64,000 nt of DNA from Woeseiaceae bacterium (GTDB lineage: Bacteria > Pseudomonadota > Gammaproteobacteria > Steroidobacterales > Woeseiaceae): contig JAJFKV010000002.1 of the NCBI GenBank assembly GCA_021773055.1, positions 1 through 64,000 on the forward strand, written 5' to 3'. Made by a program: the position numbers and the translations under genes. Shown here piece after piece: positions 54,678 to 63,959 of the stretch. The notes under the pieces were generated by a model that saw only the letters and a program-made list of their open reading frames with translations, searched no databases and was not told the DNA's origin. How positions within the stretch are numbered: the stretch's first letter is position 1; the number at the start of each line of letters is the position of its first letter.

Positions 54678-56567
54678 ATGCCAGATCTATTGAGAACGAG
54701 TTTGTCCGGAATGCAGGCCTTTCAGCGGGCACTGGAAGTGACCGGGCACAATATCACTAATGCGAATACACCGGGTTACAGCCGCCAGGTTGTCGAGATC
54801 ACCTCTCGCCCAAGTCTGCAAACCGGTGCTGGATTTGTTGGGTCAGGCTCACAGATTTCATCGATCCGGCGAATTTACGATGCCATGATTGGGGAGCAAC
54901 TGAATACTGCGACCTCGGGTTTCGCTCGATTTGATATGTTGAACACTCTGGCGAGCCGTCTGGATTCATTGCTTGCCGATCCGAATACTGGCCTGAATAC
55001 CGGTTTGCAGTCTTTTTTCGGCGCGGTTCAGGACGTAGCGAATGACCCCGCCTCGATAACGTCGCGCCAGGCATTGATCTCTGCGTCAGACGGCGTGGTA
55101 CAGCGCTTCAGGTCGATCGACCAGCGCCTTTCTGAAACAGAAACCGAAGTAAATCAACGCGTCCGGCAGTCAGTGGAAGACATCAACTTCTTTGCGAAAG
55201 CTATCGCTGATTTGAATAGCAAGATTGAGCTTTCCGGTGGTCCAAATGACCCGCAGCCGAACGATTTGCTCGATCAGAGAGATTCCCTGGTTCGTAAGTT
55301 GGCAGAACAGGTTTCTGTCACGACAACGAAACAAGAAAACGGCTCCTTGAGTATTTTCATCGGTTCCGGGCAGACACTGGTTATTGGTTCGCAAGCAAGA
55401 GAACTGGCGGTGCAAGGTAGTGAATTTGACCCAACACGTCTTGAAATTGTCTACAAGGGCATATCCGGAACCTCACCGCTCGGTAATAACCTTACCGGCG
55501 GCACCCTGGGCGGCTTGCTGGGCTTTCGCAGCCAAATGCTGGACCCGACCCGGCAGGCACTTGGCAAAACCGCGCAGGCCTTCGCACAAAGTTTTAATGA
55601 GCAACATGCGCAAGGGATGGATCTTCGTGGGGCGCTGGGTGGTGACTTCTTTAGCATATCGGCGCCTACAGTATTGCCTTCGGGAACAAGCACCGGAAGC
55701 GGTACTACTGTCGCGACAGTAACGGATATTGGCGCGTTGACGGGCGAGGATTACATACTCAGCTTCGACGGTACGAACTACAATTTGTCTCGGGCACTCA
55801 CGGGTGAGGCGGTCGCAATTACTGGTAGCGGTACCGCTGGCTCTCCGTTTCTTGCGGAGGGCTTAAGTCTCGTGGTGGGTGGCGCACCGGCGGCAGGTGA
55901 CCGCGTCATGGTACGTTCCAGCCGCGACGCCGCGGCCTCCCTGGGAGTTGTTATCACCGATCCGCAGTCCGTTGCTATGGCAGCTCCAACGCGAACCAGC
56001 AGATCACTTAGCAATGTTGGCGACGCCTCAATCAGTCCGGCAGTCGCGGTAGACACCAGTGCTGCGTCGTTTCTTGCCACATCGGTGATTGAGTTTATCA
56101 ACCCGACGACATACAGCATCAATGGTGCCGGTACGTTTGCTTATACGGATGGTGCACCGATCACGATAAACGGTTCGCAGTTTGCGATTAGTGGCGCGCC
56201 GCAGGCAGGTGATCAATACACCATCGAAGCCAATTTTGGTGCATCCGGTGACAACAGCAATGGTCTGTTGCTAGCAGATGTGCAGGCAGTTGGGCTATTG
56301 GATGGTGGCACCATCAGTATCATCGAGAATTACGGCCAGATGGTTGCTGGTGTTGGCAGCACAACCCGTCAGTTGCAAGCAAACACGGATGCACAAGGCG
56401 TGGTCCTCGGCAATCTTGAGGATGCGGAGCTAACTCGGTCGGGTGTAAATCTCGATGAAGAGGCGGCAAATCTGATTCGCTTTCAACAGGCTTATCAGGC
56501 GGCGGCCCAAGTCGTAGCGGTTGCGGGCACGCTGTTTGACAGCTTGCTGAACGCGACCAGGAGATAA
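54678..56567 (+). CDS. flgK: Hook-filament junction protein FlgK
   Basis: A 629-residue junction protein. MPDLLRTSLSGMQAFQRALEVTGHNITNANTPGYSRQVVEI is the FlgK signature; the C-terminus is EEAANLIRFQQAYQAAAQVVAVAGTLFDSLLNATR. Two inserted beta domains (about 335-410 and 475-520) share a GAP.AGD module with each other and with FlgL. Chaperoned by FlgN. Confidence 0.95.
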   Translation: MPDLLRTSLSGMQAFQRALEVTGHNITNANTPGYSRQVVEITSRPSLQTGAGFVGSGSQISSIRRIYDAMIGEQLNTATSGFARFDMLNTLASRLDSLLADPNTGLNTGLQSFFGAVQDVANDPASITSRQALISASDGVVQRFRSIDQRLSETETEVNQRVRQSVEDINFFAKAIADLNSKIELSGGPNDPQPNDLLDQRDSLVRKLAEQVSVTTTKQENGSLSIFIGSGQTLVIGSQARELAVQGSEFDPTRLEIVYKGISGTSPLGNNLTGGTLGGLLGFRSQMLDPTRQALGKTAQAFAQSFNEQHAQGMDLRGALGGDFFSISAPTVLPSGTSTGSGTTVATVTDIGALTGEDYILSFDGTNYNLSRALTGEAVAITGSGTAGSPFLAEGLSLVVGGAPAAGDRVMVRSSRDAAASLGVVITDPQSVAMAAPTRTSRSLSNVGDASISPAVAVDTSAASFLATSVIEFINPTTYSINGAGTFAYTDGAPITINGSQFAISGAPQAGDQYTIEANFGASGDNSNGLLLADVQAVGLLDGGTISIIENYGQMVAGVGSTTRQLQANTDAQGVVLGNLEDAELTRSGVNLDEEAANLIRFQQAYQAAAQVVAVAGTLFDSLLNATRR

Positions 56568-56569
56568 GC

Positions 56570-57766
56570 ATGCGTACTTCCAGCTTGGGTATTTTTCGAC
56601 AGGGTTTGGTCCACATGCAGCAATTGCAATCGGCCAGTGCCAGAACGCAAGAGCAAATCGCAACGGGTCGGAGAATTCTGCAGCCATCGGATGACCCGAT
56701 CTCCGCATCGCGTGCATTAAGCCTGCGAGACTCACTTTCAAGATTTGATCAGTTCGATCGCAACAGCAATATGGCGACGACACGGCTGCAGAATGAAGAA
56801 CAGGTCTTGAAGGGTGTAAATGATGTTTTGCAGCGCGTACGCGAACTGGCGTTGCAAGCGAACAATGCGACCCAAAGTAACGAATCACGCTCCATGATTG
56901 CGATTGAAATGCGCGAGCAACTCGACGAACTTGTGGCGCTTGCCAATCAGAAAGACGGCAATGGGCGCTTCCTGTTTGCCGGCAATCTTGATGAAACAAC
57001 GCCAGTTGTACTAAGTGGTGGCAGCTACTCATATAACGGCGATCAGGGTCAACGGTTAATACAGATTGGTGAGACACGAACGGTAGCCGATGGCGATTCC
57101 GGTGCTGACGTCTTCTTTCGAAACCAACAAGGCAATGGCTCTTTCCTGGTTACCGCATCAGCTACAAACTTAGGCTCCGGCGTAATGGGTGACAGCAGCG
57201 TTGTAGACCCGTCACTCTATTCGGGTGAGCAGTACACAGTCCGCTTCGTTGATGCAATGAATTATGAGGTGGTCGATGCATCGAGCACCGTGATCACAGC
57301 GGGTGTTTACCAGTCTGGTGAATCACTCATATTCCAGGGTATTGAGTTTTCTATCGACGGTGCGCCTGCCGCAGGCGATGAGTTCGGCGTGACTCCCAGT
57401 GGCTACCAGGATGTCTTCAGCAGTATTCAACAATTGGCTGAGGCGGTTGAAACCGGCGTTAGCGGTGACGTTTCCAGGGCCGTCATGAACAATGGTATCA
57501 ATAGAGGTCTGGATGACGTTGACCAGGCGATTGGCACAATACTGACGGTGCGAACTCAGGTTGGCGCACGTCTGTCAGCCGTAGAAAATCAAACTGATGC
57601 AAATGATGGCTTTGCGTTGTCAATGCAACAGATGATCGGTGAGCTTGAAGATCTGGACTACGCCGAGGCGTTGTCGCGATTGAGCTTGGAGCTGGGCGTT
57701 CTGGAGGCGGCACAGCAATCTTTCGTACGGACGCAAAGTCTGTCGTTGTTTAATTTCCTGAGATAA
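56570..57766 (+). CDS. flgL: Hook-filament junction protein FlgL
   Basis: A 398-residue junction protein with flagellin-like termini: MRTSSLGIFRQGLVHMQQLQSASARTQEQIATGRRILQPSDDPISASRAL and the C-terminal LEDLDYAEALSRLSLELGVLEAAQQSFVRTQSLSLFNFLR. The middle domain includes SIDGAPAAGDEFGVTPSG, the same module as in FlgK. It starts three bases after flgK. Confidence 0.95.
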   Translation: MRTSSLGIFRQGLVHMQQLQSASARTQEQIATGRRILQPSDDPISASRALSLRDSLSRFDQFDRNSNMATTRLQNEEQVLKGVNDVLQRVRELALQANNATQSNESRSMIAIEMREQLDELVALANQKDGNGRFLFAGNLDETTPVVLSGGSYSYNGDQGQRLIQIGETRTVADGDSGADVFFRNQQGNGSFLVTASATNLGSGVMGDSSVVDPSLYSGEQYTVRFVDAMNYEVVDASSTVITAGVYQSGESLIFQGIEFSIDGAPAAGDEFGVTPSGYQDVFSSIQQLAEAVETGVSGDVSRAVMNNGINRGLDDVDQAIGTILTVRTQVGARLSAVENQTDANDGFALSMQQMIGELEDLDYAEALSRLSLELGVLEAAQQSFVRTQSLSLFNFLR

Positions 57767-57896
57767 CAACCAACAAAATTCAGTTTACTGATGCGAAAGT
57801 GCGTCATATGTCACATTCCTGCGATTGCAGGCTAAAGAATTAGTTCGGGCGACCGGTGCGCCGTCATCGATTCGTCCCAATTCCCCAAAAAATTTC

Positions 57897-57923
57897 TCAA
57901 GATTTCCGAACCGGCACCGATAA
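57897..57923 (+). promoter_or_regulatory. Sigma-28 promoter of fliC
   Basis: TCAAGATT (57897-57904), 11 bases, then ACCGATAA (57916-57923) match the sigma-28 consensus TAAAGTTT-N11-GCCGATAA. Transcription would start near 57931, giving a leader of about 92 bases that ends in AGGAGCAGGAAA before the ATG. The rest of the flgL-fliC gap (57767-57896) has only a small CCTGC-GATT-GCAGG hairpin at 57817-57830. Confidence 0.85.
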
Positions 57924-58022
57924 CCACTGTGAACGGCGGTCTTGAATGGATATTCGTGGCCCCAGCAAGAGACTACCGGCGGCAATAGCAGACCGGCACT
58001 TTTATTAACCAGGAGCAGGAAA

Positions 58023-59540
58023 ATGGCACTGACTATAAATACCAACGTTGCATCGCTTAACGCGCAACGAAATTTAGGTCGTTCGCAAGGTTTGCTAAAC
58101 CAGTCACTTGAAAGACTGTCTACGGGCCTGCGAATTAATAGCGCAAAGGATGATGCGGCAGGGCTCGCAATTTCCGAGCGTTTCACAACGCAGATTAGAG
58201 GACTTAATCAGGCGGTTCGTAACGCTAACGATGGTATCTCTCTGGCGCAGACGGCTGAAGGCGCATTGGGTGAGTTGACAAACAACTTGCAGCGCATTCG
58301 TGAACTGGCCGTGCAGTCAGCTAACGCCACTAACTCGGCGTCTGACCGGGCAGCACTCGATCAGGAGGTCCAGCAGCGTCTGGCAGAGATTGACCGTATT
58401 GCGACACAGACGGCGTTTAATGACCAGACACTTCTCGACGGTACTTTTGGCAACGCGGCCTTCCAGGTTGGCGCGAACGTAGGACAGACCATCAGTGTCA
58501 CGTTGAACACAAGTCTGCGGACGCTGAGCATTGGTAAGACTGCTGACTATGTTGGCGGTACTGCTTTTGACAGTTCTCTCGCTGTTGGACAGCAAGCCAC
58601 AGGTGTGGACGGTAGTGCGATAGGCTCTGGCGAGCTGACGATTGCAATCGGTGCTGGGCAGGCCTCCGCGGTCGTCGCTTCGGTCGCTGAAGGTGCATCC
58701 GCAGGCCTTACTGCGAGCAGCGCTCAAGCCAAAGCGAAGGCCTTGAACTCATCCGGAATATCCGGGTTAACAGCGACGGCAAATACCACAGCCGTGTTTG
58801 ATTTTGCCACTGTTGATGATGCTGCGTATAACCTGACGATCAATGGTCAGGCTATCTACACGGCGCGAGACTTCTCGACGACGAACCTGACCGGCACGGA
58901 TTTTGTGACGGCCATTAACGCTAATGGTTCAGCAACGGGTGTTACCGCTTCGTTCGACAGCGCGGCTAGTAAAGTTACGCTGGCTGCCGCTGACGGTCGC
59001 GATATCATCATCGCGGAAGCTGATATTGCTGCAGCGACGAACGTCGGGCTTGGCATCACTGACGACACGCTAAACAACAGTGTCAATGATGCGCTTGACC
59101 TCACGGCTAACGCGACCGCTACCGTAGTGGGCTCGATTCGCCTTACGGCATCCGAGCAGTTGGTTATCGGTGGTACAACGCCAGCACGAATCGGCTTCAC
59201 TGGAACGACGTTGGCACTTGGCGCATCTGCGTTGAACACAGCATCTGTGACAACGGTTGCTAACGCCAATACGTCGATCAACCGCGTAGATGCAGCCCTC
59301 AACTCGGTCAGCAGCCTGCGTAGTCAATTCGGTGCTATTCAGAACCGCTTCGAGTCCACTATCGCCAACTTGCAGTCAGTCAGTGAAAACCTGGCGGCGG
59401 CGCGTGGACGAATTCAGGATGCGGACTTCGCAGCGGAAACAGCAGCACTGACAAAGGCACAGATTCTGCAACAGGCCGGCGTATCGGTCCTGGCGCAGGC
59501 GAATGCTCAACCACAGCTTGCATTGAGCTTGCTGCAGTAA
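58023..59540 (+). CDS. fliC: Flagellin
   Basis: A 505-residue filament subunit. The N-terminal D0/D1 ([73 protein letters not shown]) and C-terminal D1/D0 ([48 protein letters not shown]-type) are conserved; the middle 200 residues are Ala/Thr/Gly-rich and variable. The ATG at 58023 follows a doubled AGGA ribosome site and is preferred over upstream starts. Confidence 0.97.
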   Translation: MALTINTNVASLNAQRNLGRSQGLLNQSLERLSTGLRINSAKDDAAGLAISERFTTQIRGLNQAVRNANDGISLAQTAEGALGELTNNLQRIRELAVQSANATNSASDRAALDQEVQQRLAEIDRIATQTAFNDQTLLDGTFGNAAFQVGANVGQTISVTLNTSLRTLSIGKTADYVGGTAFDSSLAVGQQATGVDGSAIGSGELTIAIGAGQASAVVASVAEGASAGLTASSAQAKAKALNSSGISGLTATANTTAVFDFATVDDAAYNLTINGQAIYTARDFSTTNLTGTDFVTAINANGSATGVTASFDSAASKVTLAAADGRDIIIAEADIAAATNVGLGITDDTLNNSVNDALDLTANATATVVGSIRLTASEQLVIGGTTPARIGFTGTTLALGASALNTASVTTVANANTSINRVDAALNSVSSLRSQFGAIQNRFESTIANLQSVSENLAAARGRIQDADFAAETAALTKAQILQQAGVSVLAQANAQPQLALSLLQ

Positions 59541-59558
59541 GAGCGCATTGAGAAGCAG

Positions 59559-59601
59559 TATCTCGACAACAGGGCTGCAAGGAAGCAGCCCTGACGAGAT
59601 A
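59559..59601 (+). promoter_or_regulatory. Two-part hairpin between fliC and flaG
   Basis: An inner 9-bp stem (CAGGGCTGC / GCAGCCCTG around AAGGAA) sits inside an outer 7-bp stem (TATCTCG / CGAGATA). No U-run follows, so read-through into flaG is likely. It probably stabilises the fliC message end and reduces flaG expression. Confidence 0.75.
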
Positions 59602-59614
59602 CAGGAAACTCGAC

Positions 59615-60025
59615 ATGTCTCAGCAAACAAATACGATCGTCTTACCGATTATGAACATGGGCAACGCTCAAGCAGCGGTGGCCCAACCATCACATAACGG
59701 CATGCACGCCAGGGAAGTGGCACAGGAAGGCGGCAAGCCGTCGTCGGTCGGCGGCCAGGGATTGCCGGTTCGCACACCGCGCGAGCAACCGGAACCGCCC
59801 AGGAATCCTGAGATCGAAAAAATCGTCCAGGAGCTCAACGCTGTTTCCGTAAGCATTGGGCGTGATCTTCACTTCGAGGTCGACCTGAAGACGGGCATAT
59901 CCATTATCCAGGTTCTCGATAGCGAAACGGGCGAGATAATTCGTCAGATTCCAGCGGAGAAAGTTTCCAGTTACTTGCAATCTGAAGGCGGTCTGGCAAT
60001 TCGCTTGTTCGATGAGCACGTGTGA
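59615..60025 (+). CDS. flaG: FlaG-family protein
   Basis: A 136-residue protein encoded between fliC and fliD, as in Pseudomonas and Vibrio. The first half is disordered (Gly/Pro/Gln-rich), and the second is the FlaG fold: IEKIVQELNAVSVSIGRDLHFEVDLKTGISIIQVLDSETGEIIRQIPAEKV. Members affect filament length by an unclear mechanism. RBS AGGAAA precedes the ATG. Confidence 0.92.
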   Translation: MSQQTNTIVLPIMNMGNAQAAVAQPSHNGMHAREVAQEGGKPSSVGGQGLPVRTPREQPEPPRNPEIEKIVQELNAVSVSIGRDLHFEVDLKTGISIIQVLDSETGEIIRQIPAEKVSSYLQSEGGLAIRLFDEHV

Positions 60026-60053
60026 GATGATCGAAAATGATGCCAGGCATATT

Positions 60054-60069
60054 TGGCACGTTTCTTGTA
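60054..60069 (+). promoter_or_regulatory. Possible sigma-54 promoter of fliD
   Basis: TGGCACGTTTCTTGTA matches sigma-54 sites (GG at 60055-60056, N10) except that the -12 pair is GT rather than GC. It would start transcription near 60080 for fliD-fliS-fliT. The single mismatch in an invariant pair makes this weaker than the others. Confidence 0.5.
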
Positions 60070-60113
60070 GGTCATTGTGGTACCCCCGCAAACAGACGCA
60101 CTGAGAGACAGAC

Positions 60114-61508
60114 ATGGCAAGTATCATTTCAACGGGTATTGGTTCCGGACTGGATATTTCCGGGATCGTACAGCAGCTAGTTGCAGCAGAGGGGCAACCG
60201 GTGACAGCTCGATTAGGACAACAGGAAGCGCGAGTACAATCCAAGCTATCGGCTTTTGGTCTTCTGAAGTCGTCCCTGTCCGAATTTCGAGACGCGCTTG
60301 ACGGACTGCGAAATACCGACAGTTTTCTGGCTCGCACCGCAAGCACTTCCGATTCGTCACCCTATACGGTCAGCGCAGATAGCGACGCGGTTCCTGCCAA
60401 GTACTCGGTCGAAGTCGCGCAGCTGGCACAGGCACAAAAATTAACGTCTGGCGTCTTTACCGATGCAGATACAGTCGTTGGTACGGGCACGCTGCAGATT
60501 GCGGTGGGCGCAGATACATTCGGTATTGTCGTCGATAGTGAAAACAACACCCTGGCCGGTATTCGCGACTCCATCAATGCTGCCGGCGATAACCCCGGCG
60601 TGAGTGCCTCGATTGTCAACGCCGATTCGGGCAGCTACCTGATTCTGTCCGGTGATAATGTTGGCGCGAGTAACTCCATGATTGTCACCCAGAGTGGCGG
60701 TGATGGTGGTCTGGCGGCACTCGAATACGATCCACCGAATTTGCTAACCTCACTGACAGAATCGATAGCCGCACAGGATGCGTTGATACGCATTGACGGT
60801 TTCGACGTCGCGAGTTCCTCCAATACGATCACCGGTGCAGTGCAGGGCGTCACAATTAACCTGGTGACTTCTGATCCGGGATCAACGGACGATTTCACGG
60901 TGGCCAATGACGAAGCTGCGGCGCGCGGTTCAGTAGACGAGTTCGTCAACAGCTATAACAACCTTGTAGATCTGTTTGGCCAGTTGGCCAGCTACGATTC
61001 CGAAACACAGGTATCGGGCCCATTGTTCGGTGACTCCACACTGCGAGCTATCCAGAGCCAGGTGCGGCGTGAATTGAGTAATGTGGTGACCGACATCGAC
61101 GCCAATTTCACAACGCTGTCCGAGGTGGGTATCAGCGTGCAACTCGATGGCAAACTAACGGTTGATAGCACCAAACTATCGGCAATCATGGACGACGACT
61201 TCGTGCAACTTGGTCAGTTGTTCTCAGCGACAGACGGGTTCGCGGTTCGTATCTACGATGTGGTTGACAGCTACCTTTCCAATGACGGCGTGCTTGAGGC
61301 GCGCGAAGACGGTCTGAATAAACAGATCGAACGCATTGCGGACGATCGGACTTCACTGAGCCAACGACTGGTGTCTCTGGAGACGCGGCTAACGCGGCAG
61401 TTCAATGCCATGGATGCGCTACTCGGCCAGCTTTCATTGACCAGCAACTTTCTTTCCCAGCAACTCTCGAGCTTGCCGGGGTTCACTACTAACAGCAATA
61501 ACAACTAA
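60114..61508 (+). CDS. fliD: Filament cap protein FliD
   Basis: A 464-residue cap that folds flagellin at the filament tip. The N-terminus is STGIGSGLDISGIVQQLVAAEGQP, the FliD signature; AQDALIRIDGFDVASSSNTITGAVQGVTINLVTSDPGSTDDFTVA is the internal conserved block; the C-terminus is coiled coil (LNKQIERIADDRTSLSQRLVSLETRLTRQFNAMDALLGQL). Follows flaG by 88 bases. Confidence 0.96.
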   Translation: MASIISTGIGSGLDISGIVQQLVAAEGQPVTARLGQQEARVQSKLSAFGLLKSSLSEFRDALDGLRNTDSFLARTASTSDSSPYTVSADSDAVPAKYSVEVAQLAQAQKLTSGVFTDADTVVGTGTLQIAVGADTFGIVVDSENNTLAGIRDSINAAGDNPGVSASIVNADSGSYLILSGDNVGASNSMIVTQSGGDGGLAALEYDPPNLLTSLTESIAAQDALIRIDGFDVASSSNTITGAVQGVTINLVTSDPGSTDDFTVANDEAAARGSVDEFVNSYNNLVDLFGQLASYDSETQVSGPLFGDSTLRAIQSQVRRELSNVVTDIDANFTTLSEVGISVQLDGKLTVDSTKLSAIMDDDFVQLGQLFSATDGFAVRIYDVVDSYLSNDGVLEAREDGLNKQIERIADDRTSLSQRLVSLETRLTRQFNAMDALLGQLSLTSNFLSQQLSSLPGFTTNSNNN

Positions 61509-61522
61509 TTTCGGAAACCAAC

Positions 61523-61927
61523 ATGATGACTACAGGCAACTCTGCAGCGGCGCGGGAGTACCAACAGATCCGCGTCAGAAGCGAGGTTGAGGCGGCGACA
61601 CCGCATCGGCTTATACAATTGATGATGGAACGTGTACTCACCAAAATCGCTATGGCCCGTGGCCACATGGAACGCGAGTCGGTCGCCGAGAAGGGTGCTC
61701 ATATCGGCGACGCGATCGATATCATTAGCGGACTGCAAGCCAGCTTGAATCACAAGCCGGACAAGAAGATTGCGGGAAACTTTAACGCATTGTACGAGTA
61801 CATGATGACGCGATTAACAGAAGCGAACTTTAAGAACAACGCGGCGATGCTCGATGAGGTCGCCGGTTTGATGCGCGAATTGAAAGAGGCCTGGGATGCG
61901 ATTGCCTCCGAGGTTAGCGAGCAATAG
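61523..61927 (+). CDS. fliS: Flagellin chaperone FliS
   Basis: A 134-residue four-helix chaperone that keeps flagellin unfolded for export. TPHRLIQLMMERVLTKIAMARGHMERES is the FliS core, followed by ISGLQASLNHKPDKKIAGNFNALYEYMMTRLTEANFKNN. Starts 14 bases after fliD and precedes the FliT-like gene. Confidence 0.95.
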   Translation: MMTTGNSAAAREYQQIRVRSEVEAATPHRLIQLMMERVLTKIAMARGHMERESVAEKGAHIGDAIDIISGLQASLNHKPDKKIAGNFNALYEYMMTRLTEANFKNNAAMLDEVAGLMRELKEAWDAIASEVSEQ

Positions 61928-61956
61928 AAAGTACATGACGCCACAGGAGTAGGGAT

Positions 61957-62283
61957 ATGGTAGTCGCGCAGGCAAAGGCACCAAGAGGCCGCCACTCATG
62001 CGAGCAAATAGAAGCACGCATGCAGGAAATAGAACGTCTTGCTGACTCAGGTGAGTGGGAAAAGATCGAGCTCGTATTGCACGGCCTGCCAGGGCTCATC
62101 GCAAGAGTTCCGGAACAAGAACGCCGGAAGATGCTGCTGGACATAAAAGGTCATGTAGACCACATCAGCGAACGCGCGATGGTGCAGCGCGAAGAGGTCG
62201 CGACACAGCTGGCGACGATCAGGACCGGGCGGCGAGCAGCTGCTAGTTACCAAGCGACCAGCGCGCTCTCGCTGGACGTTTGA
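61957..62283 (+). CDS. fliT: FliT-like export chaperone
   Basis: A 108-residue helical protein. Position after fliS and the pattern RMQEIERLADSGEWEKIELVLHGLPGLIARVPEQERRKMLLDIKGHVDHISERAMVQREEVATQLATIRTGRRAAASY match small FliT proteins of Pseudomonas type, chaperones of FliD. The GRRAAASY ending (often a similar G..A...Y) is characteristic. Sequence identity in this family is low, so the name rests partly on gene order. Confidence 0.75.
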   Translation: MVVAQAKAPRGRHSCEQIEARMQEIERLADSGEWEKIELVLHGLPGLIARVPEQERRKMLLDIKGHVDHISERAMVQREEVATQLATIRTGRRAAASYQATSALSLDV

Positions 62284-62329
62284 CGGCGCTAAATTCGACT
62301 TTACATATTCACTGTAAGGTCCTGATATT

Positions 62330-62345
62330 TGTGAGGTCCATCACA
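62330..62345 (+). promoter_or_regulatory. CRP/Vfr-type site upstream of fleQ
   Basis: TGTGA-N6-TCACA is a perfect core of the CRP-family operator. A possible -10, TATCAT (62367-62372), would put the site centre (62337.5) near -41.5, the class II activation position, if transcription starts near 62379. In Pseudomonas the relative Vfr represses fleQ, so either sign is possible. Confidence 0.7.
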
Positions 62346-62408
62346 ATTGTGGCGTAATAATCCCGCTATCATGGTTGCCACTTAAATAGATGCTTTTACA
62401 TAACGCCA

Positions 62409-63761
62409 ATGAAGGGTGTGGGCATGGTGGAAATGACTCCGACGGTATGCAAGGTGTTTGTTCTGGATACAAATTCAGAACGCGCTACCGAGTTGGGCCA
62501 CCGTTTACGATTCATGAACTACGAACCGGTTATCGCCGACTGCGAAGCATCCATTGAGCAGTTTGCGTCACAGCCGGGCATCGCCTTGATGGTCGGTAAG
62601 ACTGGCTCCAGCAAGAATTTCCGTCAGGCGCTGCAGTTACTCGCCAGGAAGCAACCCCACCTTCCGTTCCTGCTACTTGACGACAATGTCGCCAATGAGG
62701 AATTTTCACAGGATCTGGCGGACCGGCCGATCTGGAAAGTGGATATGCCGCTACGCCGCGCACAGGTTGACCGCTTGCTACGTCGTGCAGAACGCTACTC
62801 CGGAGAGGAGAAGCGCCAGCGCATCACTGGCACCTCACGTTCCATAAATAATGTACGGCAGCTAATTGAGCAAGTCGCAGACTTCGGAACAACGGTTCTC
62901 GTAACCGGCGAGTCCGGGACCGGCAAGGAACTGGTCGCTCGAACAATTCACGATCTGTCCGACAGGGCTGATATGCCTTTCGTACCTATCAACTGCGGTG
63001 CCATTCCGGCTGATCTGCTTGAAAGTGAGTTATTCGGGCATGAAAAAGGGGCATTCACTGGCGCAATTAGTGCGCGGGCCGGGCGCTTCGAATTAGCAGA
63101 GGGCGGTACATTATTTCTTGACGAAATCGGCGACATGAGTTTGCCGATGCAGGTCAAGTTACTGCGTGTATTGCAGGAAAAATGCTTCCGGCGTGTTGGC
63201 AGTAACAAGGTACTAAACGCAAACGTGAGAATCATTGCGGCGACTCATAAGGATTTGCCGGCGGCCGTCAAAGCTGAGGAGTTCCGTGAGGATCTCTTTT
63301 ACCGCCTGAACGTCTTCCCGATCGAGATGCCGTGTCTCAGAAAGCGAGCCAGCGACTTACCGGATTTGATGGACGAACTGCTTGTACAACATCAGGGTGA
63401 TGATGGTGAACTTCGCGTTAGCCCTGCGGCCTTGCAGGCTCTGGCGGGTTACTCCTGGCCAGGAAATATTCGCGAGCTATCGAACCTGGTTGAAAGGTTG
63501 GCCATATTGTTTCCCAGTGGCGAAATATCGCTGCAAGACTTGCCGGAAAAGTACCGAGAGACGCCTATTCCGGATGTCGATCAGCCACAATCCCTTACAC
63601 CGGCTACTCAGAATCTCAAAACACATCTACAATCCGTTGAGCGTGACCTGATCCAGAAGGCAATGTCGGCGAGTGAAGGTGTTGTAGCCAAAGCCGCGCG
63701 TCTCTTGTCCATGCAGCGTACGACGCTCGTTGAGAAATTATCGCGCTACGAAATCCACTAG
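62409..63761 (+). CDS. fleQ: Flagellar master activator FleQ (sigma-54 dependent)
   Basis: A 450-residue bacterial enhancer-binding protein that switches on the flagellar hierarchy with sigma-54. The N-terminal REC-like domain lacks the phosphoacceptor pattern (VFVLDTNSERA). AAA+ core: Walker A GESGTGKE (167-174), sigma-54 loop GAFTGA (214-219), Walker B GTLFLDEIGD (233-242); C-terminal Fis helix-turn-helix EGVVAKAARLLSMQRTTLVEKLSRY. The segment before the core reads EKRQRITGTSR where Pseudomonas FleQ has its LFRS c-di-GMP motif. Starts at 62424 or 62433 are also possible. Confidence 0.88.
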   Translation: MKGVGMVEMTPTVCKVFVLDTNSERATELGHRLRFMNYEPVIADCEASIEQFASQPGIALMVGKTGSSKNFRQALQLLARKQPHLPFLLLDDNVANEEFSQDLADRPIWKVDMPLRRAQVDRLLRRAERYSGEEKRQRITGTSRSINNVRQLIEQVADFGTTVLVTGESGTGKELVARTIHDLSDRADMPFVPINCGAIPADLLESELFGHEKGAFTGAISARAGRFELAEGGTLFLDEIGDMSLPMQVKLLRVLQEKCFRRVGSNKVLNANVRIIAATHKDLPAAVKAEEFREDLFYRLNVFPIEMPCLRKRASDLPDLMDELLVQHQGDDGELRVSPAALQALAGYSWPGNIRELSNLVERLAILFPSGEISLQDLPEKYRETPIPDVDQPQSLTPATQNLKTHLQSVERDLIQKAMSASEGVVAKAARLLSMQRTTLVEKLSRYEIH

Positions 63762-63832
63762 GTAGCAGCAACCCCAGTCGCCGCCACCATGGCGGCAAAA
63801 AGCCGTCAGGTTCCCCGGAAAGCTCGGCAGCC

Positions 63833-63846
63833 GTCAGATTCTTGAC
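63833..63846 (+). promoter_or_regulatory. FleQ-box-like site
   Basis: GTCA-N6-TGAC (GTCAGATTCTTGAC) matches the Pseudomonas FleQ box pattern. It lies about 70 bases upstream of the sigma-54 site at 63902, a normal enhancer distance. The rest of 63762-63901 has a GCCGCC-ACCAT-GGCGGC hairpin just after fleQ and two AGCCGTCAG direct repeats. Confidence 0.6.
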
Positions 63847-63901
63847 GTATTGCGCCGGACCCGAAAACCATAACTCACTGAATAGTCAGTAAAAAATCTC
63901 T

Positions 63902-63917
63902 TGGCACGCATCTTGCT
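63902..63917 (+). promoter_or_regulatory. Sigma-54 promoter of the gene after fleQ
   Basis: TGGCACGCATCTTGCT holds GG (63903-63904), N10 and GC (63915-63916), almost the full sigma-54 consensus. Transcription would start near 63928, about 32 bases before the TTG start at 63960. Confidence 0.9.
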
Positions 63918-63959
63918 TATTCATTGTCACTGAGATGAATTATTGATTGGAGAGTTATT

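Noticed and set aside
60054-60069. Full-strength sigma-54 promoter at fliD
   Set aside because: The invariant -12 GC is GT, so it is listed only as a possible site.
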